A stretch of 6,123 nucleotides of DNA from positions 1 to 6,123 of the forward strand of contig FR892000.1 of assembly GCA_000434235.1 (NCBI GenBank). The letters are read 5' to 3'. Under the pieces are notes generated by a model, which was not told where the DNA came from, made no database searches, and worked only from the letters and a program-made list of their open reading frames with translations. Shown here in pieces: positions 1 through 5,797 of the stretch. The stretch's first letter is position 1; every line of letters begins with the position of its first letter. The DNA comes from Alistipes sp. CAG:268 (GTDB lineage Bacteria; Bacteroidota; Bacteroidia; Bacteroidales; Rikenellaceae). Position numbers and translations under genes: made by a program.

Positions 1-220
1 GGGCGTGCGTCCCGCCGCCTCGGGCGCAGGCACTGCCTCGGCCGGAGTCCCGTCCGCGGGCTACGAGGTCGGGCAGCGGGTCGAACATGCGATTTTCGGC
101 GCAGGCGTCGTGCGCAGCATCGAGCTGGCGCAGGACGGCGACCAGCGGCTGGTCGTGGAGTTCGGCAACGCCGGGACAAAGACCCTGCTCGCGAAATTCG
201 CCAAACTGACCAAACTCTGA
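1..220 (+). CDS. uvrD: UvrD/PcrA-type ATP-dependent DNA helicase, C-terminal end (5' partial)
   Basis: Only the last 72 or so residues are present; the reading frame is open to the left window edge, so the GTG at position 5 is an internal valine codon rather than a start. The visible part has a low-complexity Ala/Gly/Ser linker and then a compact C-terminal module with GQRVEHAIFGAGVV, a VVEFGNAG strand and the tail LLAKFAKLTKL. That pattern (G..V.H..FG.G.V, then a lysine-rich LLAKFA ending) is the usual C-terminal Tudor-like domain of superfamily 1A helicases PcrA/UvrD. In known members this domain contacts RNA polymerase and links the helicase to nucleotide excision repair and transcription-coupled repair. 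The motor domains lie outside the window and cannot be checked. The stop is followed 7 bases later by the glycosyltransferase start, suggesting cotranscription. Assignment to UvrD/PcrA rather than another SF1 helicase rests on the tail alone. Confidence 0.8.
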   Translation, partial: GVRPAASGAGTASAGVPSAGYEVGQRVEHAIFGAGVVRSIELAQDGDQRLVVEFGNAGTKTLLAKFAKLTKL

Positions 221-227
221 TCGTGCA

Positions 228-1166
228 ATGGAACAGACCTCCCTGCCGCTGGTGTCGGTGCTGATGACCACCTACAACCACGAACGCTACCTGGCCCGGG
301 CCGTCGAGAGCGTGCTGGCGCAGCAGACCTCCTTCGCCGTGGAGCTGGTTCTGGGCGAGGATTGCAGTACGGACGGCACGCGGGCCCTCTGCGAGGCCTA
401 TGCCTCCGAATATCCCGGCCGCGTGCGGCTGGTCACCGGCCCTGCGAATATCGGCTGGCGGGCCAACTACCTCCGCACATTCGAGGCCTGCCGCGGCAAG
501 TATGTGGCCTACTGCGACGGCGACGACTGGTGGAGCGACCCGCACAAGCTGCAGATGCAGGTCGATCTGATGGAGTCCGACCCCTCGTGCGGCATGTGCT
601 ACACGCGGGCCGACAACTACTATGAGGCCGACGGGCGCACGACCCCCGACCAGGAGGTCCACTTCACCGACTTCGACCGCCTGCTGCTGAGCCTGACAAT
701 CGCCAACTGCGCGACCCTTGCGCGCCGCGACCTGATCGCCCGCTACTACGCCGAGGTGCGTCCTGCGGAGCATCCCGACTGGAAGACCGACGATGCGCCG
801 ATGTGGCTCTGGTTCTCGGTGTGCAGCCGCGTGCGCTACATCCCTGCGGTGACGGCCGTGCACCGGCGCCTGCCCGACAGCGTGAGCCACAGTACGGCCT
901 ACCGCCGGCGGATCGAATTCTGCGACTCGCTCATGGACATCAGCCTCTGGTTCGATGCCCGCTACGGCGCGGGCCGCAACCGTTTCCGGATCCTCCGGCG
1001 GCGCAGCTCGGTGGCCCTTTGGGTCCTCTCCTACAACGGTCCGGTCGGCGAATACCTCGCACGGTGGCTGCGCGACGTGCGGCGCACGCCGCGTCTGGCG
1101 CTTTGTCCCGAGGGGGCGGGGCTGCTCGTGAAGAAGATTCTGTTCCGACGTTCGAAAAAAGCCTGA
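228..1166 (+). CDS. Family 2 glycosyltransferase (GT-A fold)
   Basis: The 312-residue protein begins with a classic GT2 domain. VSVLMTTYNHERYL (residues 9-22) is the first beta strand and nucleotide-binding loop, and EDCSTDGT (44-51) is the second nucleotide-contacting segment. NIGWRANY (74-81) precedes CDGDDWW (96-102), whose DGDD at 97-100 is the metal-binding DXD motif. GT2 enzymes move a sugar from a nucleotide-sugar donor to a glycan, lipid or protein acceptor at the cytoplasmic face of the membrane. There is no signal peptide or clear membrane helix. The C-terminal third is basic (several RRR runs and a KK..RRSKK tail), which could favour association with anionic membrane. The ATG at 228 gives a full domain and lies 7 bases after the helicase stop; nth starts 4 bases after this gene. 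No polysaccharide cluster surrounds it, so donor and acceptor cannot be inferred. The family call is firm and the substrate unknown. Confidence 0.92.
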   Translation: MEQTSLPLVSVLMTTYNHERYLARAVESVLAQQTSFAVELVLGEDCSTDGTRALCEAYASEYPGRVRLVTGPANIGWRANYLRTFEACRGKYVAYCDGDDWWSDPHKLQMQVDLMESDPSCGMCYTRADNYYEADGRTTPDQEVHFTDFDRLLLSLTIANCATLARRDLIARYYAEVRPAEHPDWKTDDAPMWLWFSVCSRVRYIPAVTAVHRRLPDSVSHSTAYRRRIEFCDSLMDISLWFDARYGAGRNRFRILRRRSSVALWVLSYNGPVGEYLARWLRDVRRTPRLALCPEGAGLLVKKILFRRSKKA

Positions 1167-1170
1167 TACC

Positions 1171-1818
1171 ATGACCATCCGACAGCGTTACGACGGCGTC
1201 ATCGCCTGGTTCTCGGAGCACATGCCCGTGGCCGAGAGCGAACTGCACTACAAGGACCCCTATCAGCTGCTTGTCGCCGTGATCCTCTCGGCGCAGTGCA
1301 CCGACAAGCGGGTGAACATGACCACCCCGGCCCTGTTCGAGGCCTTCCCGACCCCGTTCGACATGGCCCGCGCCTCGGCCGAGGAGATCTATCCCTACAT
1401 CCGGAGCATCTCCTACCCGAACAACAAGGCCAAAAACCTCGCGGCCATGGCCCGGATGCTCTGCGAGGAGTTCGGCGGCGAGGTGCCGAGCGACCTGGAG
1501 GCCATGCAGCGCCTGCCGGGCGTGGGCCGCAAGACGGCCAACGTGCTGGGTGCCGTGCTGTGGCAGAAGCAGGTGATGCCGGTCGATACGCACGTCTTCC
1601 GCGTCTCGGAGCGCATCGGCCTCACCACCGGGTCAAAGAATCCGCTGCAGACCGAGCGGACCCTCGAGCGCAACATCCCCGGCCATCTGCTGCCCGTGGC
1701 GCACCACTGGCTGATCCTTCACGGGCGCTATGTCTGCACGGCGCGCTCCCCGAAGTGCGCCTCCTGCGGCATCGCCCCGTGGTGTCGCAAGCATGCCGCC
1801 GACAGCCGGTCGAAATAG
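1171..1818 (+). CDS. nth: Endonuclease III (DNA glycosylase/AP lyase)
   Basis: This 215-residue protein matches endonuclease III in length and motifs. The enzyme removes oxidised pyrimidines from DNA and cleaves the abasic site, starting base excision repair in the cytoplasm. The helix-hairpin-helix is LPGVGRKTANVL (residues 115-126) and carries the catalytic lysine K121. The catalytic aspartate is D139 in PVDTHVFRV. A 4Fe-4S cluster loop is complete near the C-terminus as C189-X6-C196-X2-C199-X5-C205. LLVAVILSAQCTD (33-45) is the typical N-terminal helix with its conserved glutamine. All key residues are present, so the enzyme should be active. The ATG lies 4 bases after the glycosyltransferase stop, which suggests translation from the same mRNA as the upstream helicase gene. 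A MutY identity is unlikely because the protein is short, lacks a C-terminal NUDIX-like domain and has the Nth lysine. Confidence 0.97.
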   Translation: MTIRQRYDGVIAWFSEHMPVAESELHYKDPYQLLVAVILSAQCTDKRVNMTTPALFEAFPTPFDMARASAEEIYPYIRSISYPNNKAKNLAAMARMLCEEFGGEVPSDLEAMQRLPGVGRKTANVLGAVLWQKQVMPVDTHVFRVSERIGLTTGSKNPLQTERTLERNIPGHLLPVAHHWLILHGRYVCTARSPKCASCGIAPWCRKHAADSRSK

Positions 1819-1837
1819 AACCCGGCCGCCGCTTTCT

Positions 1838-1889
1838 CCCGCCCGGAGGGCGATCCCCGGGGGCGGGTTGGTTATCTGCCTCTTTTTTT
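1838..1889 (+). terminator. Possible terminator of the uvrD-GT2-nth unit
   Basis: A perfect 7-bp inverted repeat, CCCGCCC (1838-1844) and GGGCGGG (1861-1867), lies just after nth. An alternative smaller hairpin, GCCC-gga-GGGC (1841-1851), overlaps its left arm. A T-rich run (1881-1889) follows only after 13 bases, so this is not a textbook intrinsic terminator. It sits where transcription from the upstream unit should end, before the nrnA promoter. Confidence 0.35.
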
Positions 1890-1898
1890 CTATCTTTG
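1868..1898 (+). promoter_or_regulatory. Bacteroidetes-type promoter for nrnA
   Basis: TTG (1868-1870) and TATCTTTG (1891-1898) are separated by exactly 20 bases, matching the -33 / -7 arrangement recognised by the Bacteroidetes primary sigma factor (TTTG, 19-21 bp, TAnnTTTG). The spacer is T-rich. Transcription would begin near 1903-1906, giving a leader of about 20 bases with an A-rich stretch (1911-1915) before the ATG at 1924. No Shine-Dalgarno sequence is visible, as is usual in this phylum. Confidence 0.85.
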
Positions 1899-1923
1899 TA
1901 CGAATCATTCAAAAAGAGCCTAC

Positions 1924-2955
1924 ATGGAGTTATCGCATAAACAGATCGAGTCCCTGAAAGAGATGCTTGCGCAGCCCCGCCTGCGCATCGTGATCCTGTC
2001 ACACACCAATCCTGACGGCGACGCCGTGGGTTCGTCGCTGGCATGGGCCGAGGTGCTGCGGGCCCGGGGACACGAGGTGACGTGCGTCGTCCCGAACAAA
2101 TACCCCTATTTCCTCGACTGGATGCCCGGCATCGAGGAGGTGGTGGTCTTCAAGACCGACACCGAGGGGCGTGCCGTGAAGGCCATCGCCGAGGCCGACG
2201 TCCTCTTCTGCCTCGATTTCAACGCCGTTTCGCGGCTCGAGATCCTCAGCGAGACGATCCAGGGCAATACGACCGCCCGCCGCGTGCTGATCGACCACCA
2301 CCTGCAGCCCGACGAGGGTTTCGACATCGTCTTCTCGCACCCCGAATCGTCGAGCACCTGCTTTCTGGTCTACTGCCTCGTCGAGGCAATGTACGGCACC
2401 GGGGCCATCACCCGTCGCATGGGCGAGCTGCTCTACGTGGGCATGATGACCGATACGGGCAACTTCGCCTTCTCGCACCTCACGCCCGAGCTCTTCCGTG
2501 CCGTGGCCGTGCTGCTCGAGAAGGGCATCAGCATCCCCGAGATCCACAACAGCGTCTACAACGCCTATACCGAGGGGCGCGCGCGGCTGTTCGGCTACGC
2601 CATCAACCGCAAGATGGCACTCATCGAGGACGGTACGGTGGCCTACATGTCGCTGCTCGAGAGCGAGATGCGCCGCTTCCAGTTCCAGCAGGGCGACAGC
2701 GAGGGCTTCGTGAACTACGCCCTGACGATCAAGAAGGTCAAGATGTCGGCCATGTTCCTGGCCCACCGCAAGTTCATCCGCATCTCGCTCCGTTCGCGCG
2801 GGGATGTGGACGTGAACCTCTTCGCCCGCAAGTACTTCAACGGCGGCGGCCACAAGAATGCCGCCGGCGGCAAGTCCTTCCTCTCGATGGAGGAGACCAT
2901 CGACCACTACATCCGTTCGGTCCGCGAGTTCGCCGAGGAGGGTCATCTCGGTTGA
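1924..2955 (+). CDS. nrnA: DHH/DHHA1 phosphoesterase, NrnA-type nanoRNase / pAp phosphatase
   Basis: The 343-residue protein has the two-domain DHH phosphoesterase layout. The N-terminal DHH domain shows SHTNPDGDAVGSS (residues 26-38, motif I), LDFN (97-100), the diagnostic DHH triplet at 124-126 and MTDTGNF with D177, which together bind two Mn(II) ions. The C-terminal DHHA1 domain ends in the substrate-binding GGGHKNAAGG (307-316). NrnA-type enzymes degrade 2-5 nt RNA fragments to mononucleotides, and many also dephosphorylate pAp, the inhibitory by-product of PAPS-using sulfur reactions. Length and motifs fit NrnA rather than RecJ (much longer) or GdpP (membrane helices plus PAS/GGDEF, absent here). 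A related cyclic-dinucleotide phosphodiesterase activity cannot be excluded. The start lies about 20 bases after a predicted transcription start. The LysR-type gene begins 4 bases downstream, so the two are probably cotranscribed. Confidence 0.92.
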   Translation: MELSHKQIESLKEMLAQPRLRIVILSHTNPDGDAVGSSLAWAEVLRARGHEVTCVVPNKYPYFLDWMPGIEEVVVFKTDTEGRAVKAIAEADVLFCLDFNAVSRLEILSETIQGNTTARRVLIDHHLQPDEGFDIVFSHPESSSTCFLVYCLVEAMYGTGAITRRMGELLYVGMMTDTGNFAFSHLTPELFRAVAVLLEKGISIPEIHNSVYNAYTEGRARLFGYAINRKMALIEDGTVAYMSLLESEMRRFQFQQGDSEGFVNYALTIKKVKMSAMFLAHRKFIRISLRSRGDVDVNLFARKYFNGGGHKNAAGGKSFLSMEETIDHYIRSVREFAEEGHLG

Positions 2956-2959
2956 GGCG

Positions 2960-3847
2960 ATGGACGATTTCCGACTGAAAGTATTCATTGCGGCGGCCCG
3001 GACGCTGAGTTTCACGCGGGCCGCCGAGCAGCTCTACATTTCGCAGCCGGCCGTCAGCAAGCACATCGGCGAGCTGGAGGCACGCTACCGCACGTCGCTG
3101 TTCGTGCGCCGCGGCAGCCGGCTCGCCTTGACCGATGCCGGGCGCACGATGCTGGCGGCGGCCGAGCGCCTGGCCGAGGACTACCGCCGGCTGGAGTACG
3201 AGATGAGCCTCTGCTCGAGCCATGCCGAGGGCGAGTTGCGGCTGGGTGCCAGCACGACCGTCGCCCAATACCTGCTGCCTCCGATTCTGGCCCACTTTAC
3301 GGCCCGTTACCCCGGGGTGCGGGTCTCCGTGCTCTCGGGCAACAGCGGGCAGGTCGAGGAGGCGCTGGCCGGGCAGGCGATCGACCTGGGAATGGTCGAG
3401 AGCCTCAGTCGCCGGCAGGGGCTGCACTACACGCTCTTCAGACCCGACGAACTGGTGCTTGTGGCGCGTCCCGGCGGCCGGTATGCCCGCACGGAGCAGG
3501 TGACTCCCGAGGAGTTGTGCCGCATCCCGCTTGTGCTGCGCGAGAACGGGTCGGGTACGCTCGAGGTGATCGCCGCGGCATTGGCCGGAGCGGGCCTGCG
3601 GCTGTCGCAGCTCCAGGTGGCGATGCGCCTGGGCACGACCGAGGGGATCAAGGCCTATGTGCGCCACAGCGATGCGATGGCGATCGTCTCGGTCATCTCG
3701 GTCGTCGATGAGCTGCGCAGCGGGGCGTTGCGGATCGTCGATATCGACAACCTGACCCTCACGCGCGACTTCTCGTTCGTCCATGCCGCCGCAGAGCCCG
3801 ATTCGCTGGCCCGGCAGTTCGTCGATTTCGCCCGCTCCGACTTCTGA
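2960..3847 (+). CDS. LysR-type transcriptional regulator, possible sulfur-responsive regulator of yeiH
   Basis: The 295-residue protein is a full-length LysR-type regulator. The N-terminal winged helix-turn-helix spans about residues 1-60, with SFTRAAEQLYISQPAVSKHI (17-36) as the HTH and LALTDAGRTML as the wing. A linker helix follows to about residue 90. The rest is a periplasmic-binding-protein-like effector domain, opening with GELRLGASTTVAQYLLP and including the hinge-region segment LRENGSGT. The ATG at 2960 is chosen because MDDFRLKVF aligns with the family N-terminus and sits 4 bases after the nrnA stop; a longer open frame back to 2858 runs inside nrnA and has no family match. Its neighbour is a YeiH exporter, recalling the YeiE-YeiH pairing in enterobacteria, although there the two genes are divergent. 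Operator-like dyads precede yeiH (3908-3933). The effector is unknown; a sulfur oxyanion or cysteine precursor is an inference from context. Confidence 0.93.
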   Translation: MDDFRLKVFIAAARTLSFTRAAEQLYISQPAVSKHIGELEARYRTSLFVRRGSRLALTDAGRTMLAAAERLAEDYRRLEYEMSLCSSHAEGELRLGASTTVAQYLLPPILAHFTARYPGVRVSVLSGNSGQVEEALAGQAIDLGMVESLSRRQGLHYTLFRPDELVLVARPGGRYARTEQVTPEELCRIPLVLRENGSGTLEVIAAALAGAGLRLSQLQVAMRLGTTEGIKAYVRHSDAMAIVSVISVVDELRSGALRIVDIDNLTLTRDFSFVHAAAEPDSLARQFVDFARSDF

Positions 3848-3907
3848 CGCCTCCCGGCGGGGTGTCGCTTCCCTCTCTCTCCGTTTTCCATCTTCCTCCG
3901 GCCCGGC

Positions 3908-3933
3908 ATAACCTCGGGTTATCGCGGATAACC
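3908..3933. promoter_or_regulatory. LysR-type operator array: two overlapping palindromes
   Basis: Three half-sites occur in 26 bases: ATAACC (3908-3913), GGTTAT (3917-3922) and ATAACC (3928-3933). They form two perfect dyads sharing the middle half-site, ATAACCTCGGGTTAT (3908-3922) and GGTTATCGCGGATAACC (3917-3933). Both fit the LysR consensus T-N11-A (T3909/A3921 and T3919/A3931). Their centres, 3915 and 3925, are 10 bp apart, about one helical turn, and the two ATAACC copies are 20 bp apart. The array sits about 30-60 bp upstream of a -7-like element at 3965, a usual place for recognition and activation sites of a LysR tetramer. Confidence 0.65.
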
Positions 3934-3938
3934 AATTC

Positions 3939-3973
3939 TTGTTCCGCATTCGGCGCAAAGGTGCGATCTTTGC
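3939..3973 (+). promoter_or_regulatory. Weak promoter-like element for yeiH
   Basis: GATCTTTGC (3965-3973) resembles the Bacteroidetes -7 box TAnnTTTGY, with G in place of the first T. The nearest TTG (3939-3941) is 23 bases upstream, longer than the usual 19-21. A poor -33 element beside an operator-like array is what an activator-dependent promoter would show. Transcription would begin near 3978-3981, about 20 bases before the yeiH ATG. Confidence 0.45.
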
Positions 3974-3997
3974 GACCGGAATCAAAAATTGCCGGAT

Positions 3998-5077
3998 ATG
4001 CTCAAAAAAGGGAACAGGGCCAACACCCTGCATGGAATTCTTCTGATCGCGTTGTTCTCGTTCGCGGCGTTCTACATCGCCGACATCCCCGTGGTGAAAA
4101 AGCTCTCGTTCAGCCCGCTGATCGTCGGTATCGTGCTGGGTATGCTCTATGCCAACAGCCTGCGCAACCGCCTGCCCGAGACGTGGGTGCCGGGTATCAG
4201 GTTCTGTACGAAGCAGGTGCTGCGCTGGGGCATCATCCTCTACGGGTTCCGCCTGACGCTGGCCCAGGTGGCGGCGGTCGGCGGTCCGGCCGTGGCGGTC
4301 GATCTCATCATCGTGACGGTCACGATCCTCGGAGGCGTGCTGCTGGGCCGGCTGCTGAAACTCGACCGTGATACGGCGCTGATGACCTCGACCGGCTCGG
4401 CCATCTGCGGCGCGGCCGCCGTGCTGGGTGCCGAACCGGTCGTGAAGTGCGAGGGGTACAAGACGGCGATCGCCGTATCGACGGTGGTCATCTTCGGGAC
4501 CCTCTCGATGTTCCTCTATCCGATCCTCTACCGGGCCGGGGTGCTCGACGGGCTGGGCGACACGGGTGTGGCCATCTACACGGGCAGCACGCTCCACGAG
4601 GTGGCGCACGTCGCCGGTGCGGGCAATGCAATGGACCCGACCGACTCGCTCGGCATCGCCGGGACGGCCACCATCACCAAGATGATCCGCGTCATGATGC
4701 TTGCTCCGGTGCTTGTCATCATGAGCTTCGCCCTGGCGGGCCGCCGCCGGAAGGAGGGTGCCGCCGCTGCGGGACAGGAGAAGAGCCGCATCACGATCCC
4801 GTGGTTCGCCTTCGGATTCATCGGGGTGATCTGCCTCAATTCGCTGCTGCAGCACCTCTGCGGCGTGGCGAGCGTGCGCGAGATCCCGCTCAACGGGGCG
4901 ATCGAGTACATCGATACCTTCCTGCTGACAATGGCCATGACGGCGCTGGGCACCGAGACGAGCATCGACAAGTTCCGACAGGCCGGGGCAAAGCCTTTCC
5001 TGCTGGCCGGACTGCTCTACGTGTGGCTGCTCGTCGGGGGCTACTACGTGACCAAATACTTCGTTTCGATGCTGTAG
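3998..5077 (+). CDS. yeiH: YeiH-family putative sulfate exporter (UPF0324), integral membrane protein
   Basis: The 359-residue protein is strongly hydrophobic, with roughly nine or ten membrane segments starting at residues 12-28 and 38-55. Two hallmark motifs of the YeiH/UPF0324 (putative sulfate exporter) family are present: STGSAICGAAA (131-141) in a membrane re-entrant-like stretch, and TGSTLHEVAHVAGAG in the second half, where the family usually has an S-x-H-E-V-A motif. A charged cytoplasmic-looking loop with RRRK separates the last helical group. The ATG at 3998 is preferred to an in-frame TTG at 3989, which adds only three residues and lies closer to the predicted transcription start. 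The function is inferred from the family: export of sulfate or a related sulfur oxyanion across the inner membrane, not well proven biochemically. The gene follows a LysR-type regulator by 150 bases and ends before a strong hairpin. The family call is secure and the substrate uncertain. Confidence 0.9.
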   Translation: MLKKGNRANTLHGILLIALFSFAAFYIADIPVVKKLSFSPLIVGIVLGMLYANSLRNRLPETWVPGIRFCTKQVLRWGIILYGFRLTLAQVAAVGGPAVAVDLIIVTVTILGGVLLGRLLKLDRDTALMTSTGSAICGAAAVLGAEPVVKCEGYKTAIAVSTVVIFGTLSMFLYPILYRAGVLDGLGDTGVAIYTGSTLHEVAHVAGAGNAMDPTDSLGIAGTATITKMIRVMMLAPVLVIMSFALAGRRRKEGAAAAGQEKSRITIPWFAFGFIGVICLNSLLQHLCGVASVREIPLNGAIEYIDTFLLTMAMTALGTETSIDKFRQAGAKPFLLAGLLYVWLLVGGYYVTKYFVSML

Positions 5078-5105
5078 GGCTGTTCGGAGGTGTGGCATTG
5101 AAATG

Positions 5106-5140
5106 AAGTTCCCCGGACGGAATCTCCGTCCGGGGAACTT
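5106..5140. terminator. Strong bidirectional hairpin between convergent genes
   Basis: A perfect 16-bp inverted repeat (5106-5121 and 5125-5140) encloses a 3-base loop, ATC. The stem core is CCCCGGACGGA with its complement, and the outer four base pairs start AAGT / end ACTT, so each strand carries a few A or T residues at the stem base. No long T-tract follows on either side. Its place between the yeiH stop and the opposing acetyltransferase stop (5159) fits a terminator shared by both directions. Confidence 0.8.
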
Positions 5141-5158
5141 GTTGTGTCCCGCATCGTT

Positions 5159-5751
5159 CTAAAGGCGGGGTTGATCGGGCGCCTCGTGTTCGGTGTAGCG
5201 GAGCACGGTCTCCCGGATGAAATCGGCGAAACGGCGCGCTTCGTCGTCGGTAAGCGGCGTCGGGCGGCTCAGCAGCACCAGCCGGTGCGGCTCGAAGGGT
5301 TGGCGGTAGGAGGGGTGGATGTACTCGTGCGGGTTCTCGACGAATCCCAGCCGGCGGTAGAAATGCAGCCTTCGGATCGAGATCTCATCGACGGGCGGGT
5401 CGATCTCCAGAATGACGCGCCGGTCGCGGCAGAAGGTCCCGAAGACCTCCGACCCCAGGTTCTGCCCGCGCAGCGAGGCACAGATGGCCAGATGTTCCAC
5501 ATAATCCCATTCGTCGGTGTGCCAGTAGTAGAGGATCCCGACAAACTCGTCGCCGCGCCAGATGCCTTCGGCCCGGAATGCGGGGTCGGCCAGGGCGCGG
5601 ATGTGGTCCTCCTCGGAGCGCTGCTCCTTGTAGGGGAACGAGCGGCGATAGATCTCCCTCGGGGAAACGAGCGGCGATAGATCTCCATCGCCTTGGCCCA
5701 GCCCCGGTCGGCAGGCGAGGTAAAGGGAGTGAATTGCAGTCGTTCGTTCAT
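5159..5751 (-). pseudogene. GNAT-family N-acetyltransferase, frameshifted by a 29-bp tandem duplication
   Basis: The natural start is the ATG at 5751 (MNERLQFTPFTSPADRGW...), and that frame reads correctly as far as MEIYRRSFP (residues 22-30). It then enters a second copy of the same 29 bases, which moves the true GNAT sequence into another frame; the ATG frame runs on as unrelated sequence to about 5269. The GNAT frame resumes with EIYRRSFPYKEQ and continues to the stop at 5159. Removing one repeat copy gives a coherent 187-residue protein. In it, VEHLAICASLRGQNLGS carries the acetyl-CoA pyrophosphate loop (RGQNLG at about 85-90) and RRLHFYRRLGFVENP is the usual C-terminal GNAT motif. The acceptor substrate is unknown. 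No in-frame ATG occurs early in the distal frame and only a TTG at 5773 opens it, so a functional product from the present sequence is unlikely. Sequencing error and a reversible switch are the alternatives to a fixed pseudogene. Confidence 0.8.
5633..5690. repeat. 29-bp tandem direct repeat (two copies) inside the acetyltransferase gene
   Basis: Copies lie at 5633-5661 and 5662-5690 and match at 27 of 29 positions; the differences are 5636/5665 (g/a) and 5658/5687 (c/a). The shared core runs AACGAGCGGCGATAGATCTC. Read on the minus strand each copy encodes EIYRRSFP. Since 29 is not a multiple of three, the extra copy shifts the reading frame. The flanking bases on both sides do not continue the repeat. 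Confidence 0.95.
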
Positions 5752-5770
5752 CGTTGTCCGGTTTTTGCGG

Positions 5771-5777
5771 CAAGATA
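5771..5777 (-). promoter_or_regulatory. Possible -7 element for the acetyltransferase gene
   Basis: Read on the minus strand the sequence is TATCTTG followed by C, one T short of the Bacteroidetes -7 box TAnnTTTG, and 19 bases before the ATG at 5751. No convincing TTTG lies 19-21 bases further upstream. The 46-base gap to the upstream glycoside hydrolase gene also allows simple readthrough. Confidence 0.25.
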
Positions 5778-5797
5778 GCACAAATTCCGTGAATCTC

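Noticed and set aside
2858..2959. N-terminal extension of the LysR-type protein
   Set aside because: The extra 34 residues are Ser/Arg/Pro-rich, overlap the 3' end of nrnA in another frame and precede the usual LysR-type N-terminus, which begins at the ATG at 2960.
1999..3015. A 338-codon open frame on the minus strand opposite nrnA
   Set aside because: It mirrors nrnA, whose motifs are complete. The antisense product has low-complexity Glu/Val/Asp/His composition and no family features.
3848..3859. Small hairpin CGCC-tccc-GGCG after the LysR-type stop as a terminator
   Set aside because: A 4-bp stem without a following T-tract is too weak to call in DNA this GC-rich.
2837..5098. A 753-codon open frame on the minus strand across the LysR-type and yeiH genes
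   Set aside because: It is antisense to two well-supported genes and rich in Arg, His, Gly and Gln, as expected from reverse reading of GC-rich codons. It shows no recognisable domain.
5144..5680. A 178-codon plus-strand open frame opposite the acetyltransferase
   Set aside because: The minus strand carries clear GNAT motifs, and the plus-strand product is a featureless mirror reading that would start within the gap after the yeiH terminator.
5633..5690. The tandem repeat as a CRISPR-like unit
   Set aside because: The two copies are directly adjacent with no spacer, lie inside a coding gene and have no cas genes nearby.
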